NCBI GenBank assembly: GCA_039621445.1
Contig: CP154955.1
Span: 10,404,241 to 10,468,240, forward strand
Length of the DNA: 64,000 nt
Direction: 5' to 3'
DNA from: Euglena gracilis
Taxonomy: Eukaryota; Euglenida; Euglenophyceae; Euglenales
Shown here: piece by piece, positions 32,421 through 43,205 of the stretch
Position numbering within the stretch: position 1 is the first letter of the stretch
Layout of the letters: each line of letters opens with the position of its first letter
Notes under the pieces: generated by a model
Databases searched by the model: none
Told to the model about the DNA's origin: nothing
The model's input: only the letters and a program-made list of their open reading frames with translations
Position numbers and translations under genes: made by a program

Positions 32421-32475
32421 GGGAGCCCGAGGTCCGAGGGCACGGACCTCTGGGCTGATGAACAGATGGAGGTAA
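32418..32475 (+). promoter_or_regulatory. Putative gag-pol readthrough signal (B1)
   Basis: The gag stop TAG is followed after GGG by a stem-loop. The outer stem is AGCCC/GGGCT and the inner stem AGGTCCG/CGGACCT, with loop AGGGCA. In this copy the frame after TAG stays open into the protease apart from one TGG-to-TAG change, and the distance from TAG to the protease ATT-GAC is 303 nt (101 codons), in frame. This resembles the UAG readthrough arrangement of gammaretroviruses. Confidence 0.55.
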
Positions 32476-32657
32476 GACCTGATCAACCTTGCCCCCCCTG
32501 CCCATCCGCCTTCACGGTCAGTACCCAGAAATATTTCAGGTCCCTTACCCTCCACTCCACATTTCCGCTCGGAATGCTGAGCAAAGAGGGAAAGGGTTCA
32601 TAGGAAAGTTGGCATGCAAACGTATTTCCGCCAGACCCTTCACTTTGCGTACCACCA

Positions 32658-33203
32658 GTGGAATTACTCGTCCAAGCGGAAATCCGCATTCAAAATATCT
32701 CCACCAAAGTTAAAATTCTCATTGACACTGGTTGTCGCATTGCACTGCACTTTCGGTTGGGGTTGATACCGACCCCGGTCTTGGTAAGCGCCAAGAAACC
32801 GATCAAAATTACAACCGCGGATAACACCCCCATGTGCGGTGGTGATTTGGGATGTGTGCTCGAGATACTCTTGCCCATCATTCCCAAACATCACTCACAC
32901 ACCCCACAATTACAACATTTCACCAATATTTGGGGTTACGAGTCCGGAATTCACGGGTCTGACGTAATTTTGGGATACCCATTTTTACACCTGTACCGAT
33001 TGGTTGTGGATTGCCACTCCCACGGTTTGCGCACAGCACGCACCACTTCATGGCCACCCAAACCACCTTCACCGTTGGCATCCACTATGATGACCACCAC
33101 TTTTCCAACACCGTTACCCACAATGGAAACACCGTTATCCACCACACCAACAACCGTTTTCCACACCCGGGGTACGGAGAAAGCCTCCCCCCACACCCAA
33201 TGA
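32658..33203 (+). pseudogene. Family B aspartic protease (B1)
   Basis: The active site is ILIDTGCRIALHF, followed by KITTADNTPMCGGDLG and GSDVILGYPFLHLYRLVVD, the latter being the flap and dimer-edge region. A Thr/Pro/His-rich tail follows (TTFPTPLPTMETPLSTT). The frame is shared with the readthrough frame from gag. It matures the particle proteins. Confidence 0.85.
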
Positions 33204-33639
33204 CACACCTACATGCGTTCCACACGAGGTAGGGCAAGCGAGTCGCGGTACCGCCGCCGTTCCACTGGGTTACAAGACGAAAGCCCAAAGGCCTGCAGTG
33301 ATCACGGTGTCGAGTAGTCGTCCAGGTACACCACCACTCCGTTTCCCACCAGTTGTGCCGAATCCAGGCACACCTGTACAAGACTCACCAGCTAATGCCA
33401 CCGACACCCACTTACACGCACACCCGTCACACCACCACACTTCTTTCCAGTGTGTGCACTGCAGGAGAATTTCCACCCAATCGAATTTCGATTGTGCATG
33501 TTTAGTTCAAAATACAACACTAATTGCAATTCCGAAAACGGAATCCACAGCACATGATACACTTGGTTGTAGCCCGCAATGCTCCATAACACTGTATCAC
33601 CCCAAAATCAAATGCGTTGGAGTGTTGTGACCAGTGACG

Positions 33640-35192
33640 TGGCAAACGGCCCTGTGCGTTGGATGAAATGGCATCGATTTCCAATGCCAAATAGCCAATG
33701 TTGCGATTTTGGAAAACCATCGTTCCAAAATGCGATATTGACCAAAATTGAAAGCATTCCATACGCGTTTCGCGTATTCATGCACCCTATTTCCGGGTTG
33801 GAGTGAATATATTCCGCTGCCCCAAGGGTTAATCCCAAGGGACTTTGGACAGGCTGGCGTTTTCCCCATTCCGCAACAAATTCGTACCAAGTGTGATCGG
33901 GATGGTGATTAGGAATGCCGCTTTTCGAGTTTCCAAACAACGAGGCAAATCCGCGTTGTTGGAGTACTCGGTGTATCTCCGCGCTGCACCCCCCTCCAAA
34001 ACTTATCGAATGTGCGGTTGAGAAAATTCTGCGGGATGAAGCCCGTGGAGTTATTCTCATACCCATCATTCCGGAAGCGGAATGGTTCACCCAACTATGG
34101 TGTGTGTGTTTTCATTGGTGGGATTTACCCACTAATGTACCGATTTATGAAGATTTTTGTGTTAAAATATTACCACCCTTACCAGAAATCATTTTTTGCG
34201 TATGTTTCTTCGATGCATTCGGAACGTCCGAATTCGCAGTGCCGAGGAGGCTCGGTAGCCCCAGGGATACCCTGGTGGTTTCCGCAGTCATCGGGAGTGC
34301 AGGTCAGCATCTGTTCTGTTCGCGGATTACCCGCGAATTTCACGGTGTGCTGGAAAATCCAGTATACGCGTGCGACATCGACCCCGCGATACGCGGTCCG
34401 TTCGGTGTTTGCAAGATTGAGCTTAAGGGAGGAGCTAAACCAATGCACCGGAAATTTTTTCGTTGTTCGGGAGAACGCGAACAAGCTCTCGATGAAATGA
34501 TAGAGAAGCTTATTCAGAGCAAGTGGATTGTACCCTCGAAAAGCGAGTGGACATCCCAGGCATTTGTTGTTCCTAAACCCCCAGACCCCTCAGGTCAGAA
34601 GAAATGGAGACTGGTGCTGGATTACCGGTACCTGAACTCCCAGACAAGGGAGGATCCCTTCCCGCTCCCCCTTATCGAGGATTTGATCACCAAACAATCG
34701 GAAAACCGGTTGTGGTCAATTTTCGACCTGGAGGACGGTTTTCACCAAAATCACTTGCACCCTGACTCCCAACCATATACCGCACTCGTGACATTCAAGG
34801 GTGTGTACCAATGGACGGTACTCCCCATGGGTGTTAAGAATGGCCCAGCCACGTTTCAACGCATAATTCAATGGGTTTTACGCGACTTACCGTTTGCCAT
34901 TGTGTACATTGATGATGTGCTGGTGGGAACACCACCACCATCTGCAAGATCGAGCGAGGATATCCTCGACACTCACTTCCACCATGTTTGCGCGGTATTA
35001 ACCGCTTTCCAAGAACATGTGCTTTTCACGCTGGGCGCGAAAATGCATCTGTTTCGCGATCTTGTAAAATGTTGCGGCCACATCCTCAGCAATGGACAGC
35101 TGAAAGCCGCTCCGAGTAAACTCGAAGCCATTAAGAAACGGACCCCTGAGGGAATCAAAACGATTACTCACCTCAAGGATTTTTGGGATTAG
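33640..35192 (+). pseudogene. Dam-like HPP domain and reverse transcriptase (B1)
   Basis: The Dam-like part is broken near 33900; HPPPKLIECAVEKIL, GVILIPIIPEAEWFTQLW and PIYEDFCVKILPPLPEIIF are visible. RT follows with KKWRLVLDYRYLNSQTRED, WSIFDLEDGFHQ, the catalytic box VYIDDVLVGTPP and MHLFRDLVKCCGHIL. The open frame is 33915-35192. RT is intact to the connection (ITHLKDF), where a shift separates RNase H. Confidence 0.85.
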
Positions 35193-35790
35193 CCCAATAC
35201 TACGCGATATATTTGAAGGACTTCGCGAAAATCACGGGGCCCCTCACCAAACAGCTCAAAAACCGGGCTTTCGACAACACCAAAGTCATTTGGGATGACC
35301 AAATGCGCGAGGCCCTTGAGAAAATCAAGGTTTTGCTTTTGGAGAATGTTGTCCTCGAAATCGCGGACCCGTACAAACCATACGTGCTGAAAGTCGACAG
35401 CAGCGATTACGCTGTTGGCGGAGTTCTTAGCCAGCAAAATGCGGCGAATGAACTCCGACCTGTGGCTTTCTTCAGCAGAAAGCTACAGGGCGACGACGGT
35501 AAAGGTCAAGTCAAGTGGAATATACGCGAGAAGGAAACCTACGCAATCGTGCTTATACTCCAGAAATTCAGAAGCTGGGTCGCCAGCAGCCTCGTCCAGA
35601 TCCTCGTCAAGACCGATCATAAGAGGCTCCAACACTGGTACACCGAGGATTTCAACAAGGTCATGTCATCGGTCTGAAGGCGATGCAGATGGCATGAGTT
35701 CTTGAGTCAATTCAACCTTGTGGTTATTTATACCCCTGGTCACACACAAAGAGTAGCGGATCCGCTCAGTCGGGCCCCTTGGTATTACCC
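35183..35790 (+). pseudogene. Family B RNase H (B1)
   Basis: The domain reads [52 protein letters not shown] and [17 protein letters not shown] stop at 35675 and a shift separate the end ([20 protein letters not shown]), which is read from 35702. Catalytic Asp and Glu positions are conserved. Confidence 0.8.
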
Positions 35791-36965
35791 TGGGAACCCG
35801 GATGAGGGAGACGCGACTTTTCATGGAAGTCAGGAAGCTGACGAATACGCACGTCGAAACGACGCTGCGCATACTCTTTTGGATTCTTTGCCCGTTTCAC
35901 AACTATTCCTGGTCGCACCAGTGCGAGGAAGGCGCCGACGTGGAAGCACGTCCGGACCCCGGCGTATTACGCGCACGGAGTCCCCTTCTCCACTGTTCTT
36001 TCGCGAATGGGATTATAGTCGTGATCCGGTGTATGACACCATTGTCACCAGACTTCGTAATGGCGAAGTGCTGGACAATTACACTCTTTCACCTTTACGG
36101 TTGGTTTTTCGCAATGAATCAGGTTACAAATATTGTATCCCCCAGGACCTGGTTGACGATGTGATTTTGTGCTATCACAACCACGGTCACCCTGGGGCCC
36201 CCAAACTTCTTTCGTTGGTGGGCCGCAGGTATTGCACAACCCTGAGCGAGAAAGAGCTTTACTCACGCTGTTTGCGAATAGCGCAACGGTGTCAAATTTG
36301 TCAAGCGGTAAAAACCCGCAGAGGTACCCCCCCTGGTACGATGGACTTTTTCCCCCTACCCCCTGACATTTTTACAACAACATGCATGGATTTTCTGGAA
36401 TTAGAACCGTGCAAAGGAATGGACGACAAAATTTACGATTACGTTTTTGTTGTCGTCTGCAGGCTGAGTGGGTACATTGTAGCCATTCCATGCCAGAAGT
36501 CAGGGTTGACTGCCCAAATTTTGGCAACTATATTTTTGGAGAAATGCATTTGCTTAATGTGTTTACCGAATGAGATTGTGAGTGATCAAGACCATTTGAT
36601 TTCTTCAAGGTTTTTTCACCACTTTGTGCGGTTTACTCGGAATCGAGCAGCATTTTTCCATCATATACCGACCCAAAGGCAATGGTAGAGCCGAGGCAGC
36701 CGTGAAATCCGTCGTGAATATGCTTCGCCTTTCACTGGCTGACTCGCGCAGCAACCGGATATCAGTGCTACCACGGTCTTCGTTTTATATCAATACCCTA
36801 CCAGGGCTGGTTTTGCCTCACTCCCCCTATAAATTAGTTTTCGGACGGGACCCTCCGGCCACAGGATGTCCCTTCGGAGATACCCGCCCGAACGAGTGTC
36901 AGTTGCGAGACCTGGTTTGCGGAAGTAGAATATCTACGTTCTGCAGTCCAGAAGCGAGTCACTGA
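35702..36965 (+). pseudogene. Family B integrase (B1)
   Basis: The zinc motif is CYHNHGHPGAPK with [10 protein letters not shown], and the core has MDFLELEP (first Asp) and [13 protein letters not shown] (second Asp). A frame change near 36615 precedes [18 protein letters not shown], which carries the Glu. The sequence after 36850 (FGRDPPATG) decays. A basic Arg-rich insert (VRGRRRRGSTSGPRRITR) sits between RNase H and the zinc region in both B1 and B3. Confidence 0.85.
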
Positions 36966-36992
36966 TATTCATGCAACTAAACGAAATCGTTT

Positions 36993-37458
36993 TTGCAGAA
37001 TTTCAAGTCACCTGTGTATAGTCCCGGTGACCGCGTGTGGGTGCGGAATAGCCGTACTCGCATGCAGTCTTCCAAGCTGGACCCCCTCTGGCTCGGCCCC
37101 TGTGAAATCCTAGAAAGACTAGGTACCAGCGGGCGATACAAGTTTGCATTACCGAATGGTGTTGAGGACGTTCATATGGACGACTTCAAACCATACCTGT
37201 CACCACCGGATGGGAAACCCATCCCGTGTCTGCACTTCAAACCCCGTTCCAGATAACCTGAGACGGACGACTTTGTAGTCGATAAAATTATCGATCACAA
37301 AATCGACAAGGGTATGCACCTTTGGAAGGTCCGCTGAAAGGGTATGGGCCCGAGGAGGACACTTGGGAGCCAGCAACCAGTTTTGTTGGGTATGTCCAGC
37401 AATATTTGAAGCTGTGGAACAAGAAGCATGACATTGATGTTTCCATGACAAGTTTTTG
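36993..37458 (+). pseudogene. Integrase C-terminus and chromodomain (B1)
   Basis: [19 protein letters not shown] and [18 protein letters not shown] form the C-terminal DNA-binding domain. A stop follows at 37254, then FVVDKIIDHKIDKGMHLWKV begins the chromodomain. The W of the [13 protein letters not shown] block in B3 is TGA here, and a shift follows. The domain is therefore dead in B1 and intact in B3. Confidence 0.8.
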
Positions 37459-37485
37459 AGAACGCATGCGAAACCTATGTTGTTT

Positions 37486-37530
37486 TCTCTTCTTTTTATC
37501 ATTGATTCTTATCATTCTGTCTTTCCGCAG
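37486..37530 (+). promoter_or_regulatory. 3' splice acceptor before ORF2 (B1)
   Basis: A pyrimidine-rich tract (CTTCTTTTTATC, then CATTCTGTCTTTCCGCAG) ends at AG 37529-37530, 12 bp before the ORF2 ATG at 37543. B3 has an equivalent site at the same relative place. It suggests that ORF2 is translated from a spliced subgenomic RNA. Confidence 0.55.
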
Positions 37531-37542
37531 ACTTTTTAGCAA

Positions 37543-40366
37543 ATGATACTCAAGCGGTTACCCTTACCAACTTACAACCAACAACCCAACCAGCTCACCG
37601 TACCTACCCCAGGCGGTATCACGCTTCCCAGTGGAAGGGAGCCAGGCGGAGGACCATCTTACCACCCCACCACTCACCCTCAACCTGACCAATATGCGTA
37701 TCGATACGGTACGCACCCACCTGCACGAACTGTGGCTCAGGGAAACCCTGAAGCCAGCAGCAGTACCAGGTTGACCCAGATGCCCGCGGAAGCGCGGTCA
37801 TCTCAGCCGTTAGGCCCTCGTCGCCTCCCACCGTATGCGGGTGTGATGATCCACCGCACGGCGGAGACGATGAACCGGGTTATGCGTATGAGCGCAAACC
37901 CGGCACCAGACCACCTCACCCAGGCATTGTGGGATGACCACTGCCGTCAAATTTTGACCATCGCGAATACCCCACCAGCCCTGTGGTGTACGTGCGCCCA
38001 GGCGACGATGACCGGTTCGGTGTATTACCACCGACTCGGACACCTCGGGATTCGCGGTGGACATTACCATGCGTGACCTGGGCGTGGAAGTCCCGCCACA
38101 GGTAGCACGGCAGGTACCACCAGTTGGCACTTACACCGCACACTTTCGTGCTCACTCCCCCGGACTACCCGAGGAAGAGACAGGGGAAGCACCTGTCCGG
38201 GGTGAACACCTACGTGTGAAAGAAAGTATTTTTCGATCCCCTGAGTGCATGCCCCGGCGGGATTATCCTGCGCAGGAGCATGTGTCTCTGTACACCGTCT
38301 CTGGGGATTACCCCCAGGAGGAACCAGTGCCACAGGATCAGTACGTGTATCCACCTCAACCCCACCCAACCATACCTGACCCAATGCCACGACGTCCTGT
38401 GGAGGGAAACCCTCCCCCGACGTCTGACATTGCCCGAAGCGCTCGTCCGCTGGAAGCTGCGGCAGCGCCTCGTGCGGCGCCAGTCCCTCCGGTTCGGGAT
38501 GAACCCGTTAACCCGTGGACTGGCCGGCCGTTCGAGTCCGAGGAGGAGCTTCAACAGTATGAATATGCTGTGACGATCCAACGACAAATCGCACGTCGCC
38601 CCACTGTTTCCGCTGACCAGGAATATCCTGCCCGGGTGGAAACGACGACGGAAGAGCGCCAGCAGTATGATGCTGCTGTGTCGGCTCTGACCGGAGTGCC
38701 AGCTCCATCACGATCCAGTCAACCAGCGCGACAGCCGGATGTTCCTGTGGCGGAAGCGCCATCAGCACGACCCACAAGCTCTGCCGCCGGCAAGCGTGAC
38801 CGCGGCCCGGAAAATCTGACGCCGCAGCCACAGCGCCGCTCGCCGAGGTCGGAAAATCCGCCCGCGGCGATGCACTTCGACGCTGAGGAGGAAGCTCCGC
38901 CAGCGCCAGACGTGACGGCAGAACGGGCACGTCGGGAAACCCGACCACCTCCGGTCGCGCCGGTTTACTCAAATCGTGGTGACTCTGAGCAGGAATTTGC
39001 TCGAACGCCCAGCACGGAATCCGTGACTTACCCCGTGTTTACACCAGAAGACCCAGAATACAGGGATTACTGGGCGACATTCGAATGGCGGTCCAACACA
39101 AAGGGTAGGGGTAAAGGAAAGGGCAAGGATAAAGGAAGAGGTAATAAAGGCCAGGAGAAATGTGGAAAAGCCCCACCTGGCAAAGGCGGAAAAGCCGCTT
39201 GGCCAGCTCCAGGCAAAGGCGGAAAATCTGCCGGACCCCCAGCAGGAAAAGGCGGAAAAGCCGCCGAACCTTCGAAAACGAAGGACTATGACGTTGCCTC
39301 GGTGTTCAAGTACCTTGAGGAGATCTGGCCGAAAACCGATGAAGATCTCCAAAAGTTCACAAAAGCAGGCAACGTGATCCACCGACCACCGGATGCGGTG
39401 CTCGAAGTGGTGCAGAATCGTATGAGCGATCACTGCAAACGTTTTTTCTACAGTTCCGAACTTCATGCTTTTGAGGGATATCCTCATTCGCATGAAGTTG
39501 TCCTGGACCGGATGCCCGGTTTCTGGGAGCTGTGGTTCTGGTTGGCATACCCCTGCCAGAATTTCGGCATTTTTACCGACCGAAACGGTCTGACGTATAT
39601 AGATTGTATGAGTACTTGTGAAGACGGCGAAACGTTCGTCGCACAGTTGAAGGAAATCTTCACGCACATGTATTCCTTGGGAGCACTGGGAATCCAGTGG
39701 AAGTATTAACCCCTGCCGGAGAAACTCCAGGTGCAGGCCGCGGTAATGTTCACATGCAATCTCCAAGTATACTTGGACACCATGTATGGCACGCTGTTCA
39801 AGGCACTGGACGTCGACCTCGCGTACCCCCAGCGGTACAAACTGGAATGCCAGTTTTGCAAGGAAGTCCACATTGTTGACTTCTGGGGTTTCGGAGAACG
39901 CGGAAAACCGCCTGCGATTGCCGAGAATGCCGGTAGCCAGCCGACCAGGAGATTCCTCCTGCATCAGTGCCGAAATCCCCAGATCGGAACGCAATACCGA
40001 AAGGTGCTGAAACAGCACCGGCAGAAAATATTTCTGCTACAACAGTACTGGCACAGGGCGTTGATTACCTACGTCCTGGAGGTCTACATATATTTCCTGG
40101 AATTCATGATCACCGATGTGGATATACACAGAAGGTGGTTACCTCGGGGATACACCGAGGTGGACGCCAGACCCAATGATCCAGAACAACGCAGGATGAA
40201 CCTGCGACCGGACTGGCAAGAGGCCGAAATCGGCCTCCAGGAGCACCTGGACACCCAGTTCGGGAAGATCCTGATCTGGGACGATTTCCAAATGTTTTTC
40301 GCGGCACACGAGGGGAAAGAACCTCGTTATGCGTTGCCGCTGCCCGCTTTCCTGGAAGACACATGA
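37543..40366 (+). pseudogene. Family B ORF2, N-terminal and WGFG domains (B1)
   Basis: I do not recognise this protein. The Pro/Gln-rich start (TVPTPGGITLPSGREPGGGP) is followed by a conserved block with WDDHCRQILTIANTP and TMRDLGVEVPPQVARQVPPV, alignable with B3 WDSYCRQLLAIANKP and TLRDLGVLVAPVLRG. A long acidic/Pro/Glu-rich middle ends in a Lys/Gly-rich tract (KGRGKGKGKDKGRGNKG). The globular region after that has MPGFWELWFWLAYPCQNFG, DLAYPQRYKLECQFC and VDFWGFGERGKP. Breaks are one shift near 38060 and in-frame TAA at 39707 and TGA at 40364. No membrane segment or signal peptide is evident. Confidence 0.7.
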
Positions 40367-43056
40367 GAATACGGCATACACGAGAATTGTCGACAGCAGT
40401 GGGAAGACCTCTGCCTGATCGACGACGACGAGCTGCAACCTCCACCCGGAAGCTGGGTGAGAGCGTCGTGGTCACCCCCATACCCCAACTCTGACAGGAG
40501 TGAAAGTATAAGCTTTTACCGCCTTTCAGACGCACCAGGGTGCTACAGGAGCGGAAAAGACCCGCGTACTTCAGCACAACTACATACAGAGGAATCCCCT
40601 CCGGAAGCGGAGGAGGAGGAGGAGGAAACGGTCCCAATGGCCGAGGATGAACCTCAGTCAGCGGAACCTCCGGCACGGGAAACCCGTAGCCCATCGGTCG
40701 TGATGCTGGACACTGTGGCAGACACCAGCGTCCAGGTTCACCGACAGGTGAAATGACACCTGTGCCACTGTCACCAACCTCACTGGGTACGGCAGGAGTA
40801 CCGACTCCTCCGCGGGAAAACCCGCCAGAGACGGTACCCCACACGCCTGAGGTATTACGCCTCCGGCTCCCTGTTTCCGGGGAAACCCCGTCGACAGAGG
40901 AGCCAACGGAGGAGCCCACTTCAGGGGAAGGACCTGAACGGCGCACCTCGCTGGGCGGAAGTGTACTCGGTGGTTTGCGGTCATTGATCGCAGTTGTCAC
41001 TCCACGTGGCACTGCGGCCAGTTTTTCGACAGCTGCGGCGGAAACTGCCCAGCCGGTGGAAGAAACACCTGACACTACAGCCATGGCGGAGGATGAACCT
41101 CCCCCAACGCCGGCGCCACTGCCAGTGTCGGAAGCGACACGGACGGAAGGTGACCAGACAGCAATGGCACTGGAGACAACACCCACCGTGCCAGTACAGG
41201 ATGAACGTGTACCAGCACGGACAGTGCCACCAGAGGCACGGGATGAACTCGCACCTCAGGGCACAGCCACAATCACTGCACAGAAGCGTCAAGGCACACG
41301 GACACCGGTGCCTGAAAAACAGGCCGAGCGGACATCCATGCCTCCATCACAGGCTCAACCAGCGAGAAGTGCGCCGGTCAAGCCTACACCCACGCCATCC
41401 TCCACGGCTACCCCTGGGAAACCCACGGAAGCCGCGAAGGAGCGTGTAGGACGACCATCAGCTCGGGAAACCCCTGCTGAAAGTCCACGACGCTCGGCGT
41501 CTGGGAGAAGACCCCCGTCCCAAGCGTCACCACGCACCTGGGCGAGCAAGCGTGACGCCGAACGGCGGCCCTCGGATACTCCGGAAACCGGAAGTCGGAA
41601 AGCCCCGGCAAAAACAAAGACGGGCGCCGCCCCTTGCAAGCACACACCTAAATCTGGTGATCAGCCCCGACCTAAAGGCGGTGGTGGTGCTGGAGGCCAG
41701 AGTGCTGCATCCTCTTGTCGGGGATTAACCTCGGGACAAGGATTCAGGCACGTCGCGTCATCCGGCTATGGGAAAACCTCACAGCCGAAACCTTCGTCAA
41801 AGGGGCAGGGAAAGTACCGCGCCTCAACAGCCGAGACACCTTCGGAAGACGAAGTTGTCATCGACTGGAACGCGATCAATCAGGATGATCCTGAGACTCA
41901 TGACCTGAAAAAACAGGTACATGATGATCGACCACAAACTGAGGACAAATCAATGTCTCAACCGGTGTATGGAGCCACTGTTCTGTCAGGGCCGAAAATG
42001 GTCCTTTGATCAGAACGTCACCTGGAATTACTACAATTCCAGATCCCTCCCTGTTTCGGCCCAATTCTTCGGTGAGGAATTCCTCATCGACAAAACGACG
42101 GAAAACCGTTTTGTGTGGCTTTGCACTGTACGCCACAAGATGTATAACAGTGCACCTGACTTTGGATTACCCCTCGTCCATGTGTGCAACCATGTCGATC
42201 GGAAATCGTTCCACAAGGATGTATACATCCCCAACTGTGCCGCCTTGGTAAGCGCCAAGTGCGTGGACAGTTTTACCCACAAGCACAATTTTAGCTACAC
42301 CGAGTGGGACGGTACGAAGGTACCACAACTCTGCGTCAACTGCCTTCGGAGTACCTTCTGGCAAACTGCGGAAGGCGCAGTTAGCACAATCGTGCCAAGT
42401 GCCCAGAAGCCACTGGAGGAATACTCCACCTTGCACAAAAAGTACAAGGACTTTTTCAAGTACTCCAACCTCAAGCTTGACGACTACCGCCACACGGGAA
42501 TGGCCCGTGGGTGGCAGATCGACAGTGGGTCGATACGCCTCGCTGCTGAGGAGGCAGGGGTAAGATTACCTTACCTCTGGGAGACAGCGGACAGGGAAAA
42601 GATATTCTTCTGCCTGTTCACAACCCAGGACCGAAACGGTCGCTCGTGTTTGCCACAATGGCCACCCGAAAACCACGGGATGACCTGGAAAGACTGGCTT
42701 GGGGCGGTATTACGACCCCATACAGTCCGCACGGAATGTGGTGTCACATGCCAATTGACTTCCACCCGGGGAATGCCCCGCAGGTGTCAGCCAATCACCC
42801 ACGGATGAATCACTTCATCTGGCCAGCCGCTCTGCCCAGGAAATCCTGGGAGAAGCTGCAATGGTTCCTCGCGGAAAGAGCGAGTGCAACCAAGCACACA
42901 GTCCCCGAAGGATGGGTTCGGGACTGGGTGGCACCTGTCTTTGACTACGAATCGCCAGAAACCTGGCTCGTGGACAGGCCACCACCACCACAATTCCAGA
43001 TGGTCCTGGTGGACCTGGACCCCCGCCATGATTATTGGCGGTTGGAAAGGATGTAA
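40367..43056 (+). pseudogene. Family B ORF2, acidic/Pro-rich and C-terminal domains (B1)
   Basis: This continues in frame after the TGA at 40364 (EYGIHENCRQQWEDLCLIDD), shifts near 40750 and becomes a very long Pro/Glu/Thr/Ser-rich, then Arg/Lys-rich region. A second globular region follows from about 42010, rich in Trp, Cys and aromatic residues: NRFVWLCTVRHKMYNSAPDF, HVCNHVDRKSFHKDVYIPNC, KVPQLCVNCLRSTFW. It ends with PPPPQFQMVLVDLDPRHDYW and TAA at 43054-43056. Shifts lie near 41990 and 42700. The complete product would be about 1800 residues. The function is unknown; only the N-terminal two thirds can be compared with B3. Confidence 0.6.
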
Positions 43057-43205
43057 TGCCGAAACGGCATTACCAGGCCCATGTAAGGTAAGCGCCTTCA
43101 TGGAGCCTGGACACCCCAGGAGACTCATACACTATACACTGGTAGCGGAAATCGCTAAACAGCCTTACGATGAACCTAGGTCTGTCTCACACACTCTACG
43201 CTCTA

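Larger units (their letters stand above)
28714..43205 (+). mobile_element. Ty3/gypsy family B, copy B1 (decayed, with ORF2)
   Basis: The order is gag coiled coil, capsid, two zinc knuckles, TAG with hairpin, protease, Dam-like HPP domain, RT, RNase H, integrase, chromodomain, 3' splice site and a ~5.5-kb ORF2. No LTR is recognised at either end. Frames are broken many times, but domain order is complete. It is the only copy here that contains the whole of ORF2. Confidence 0.9.
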
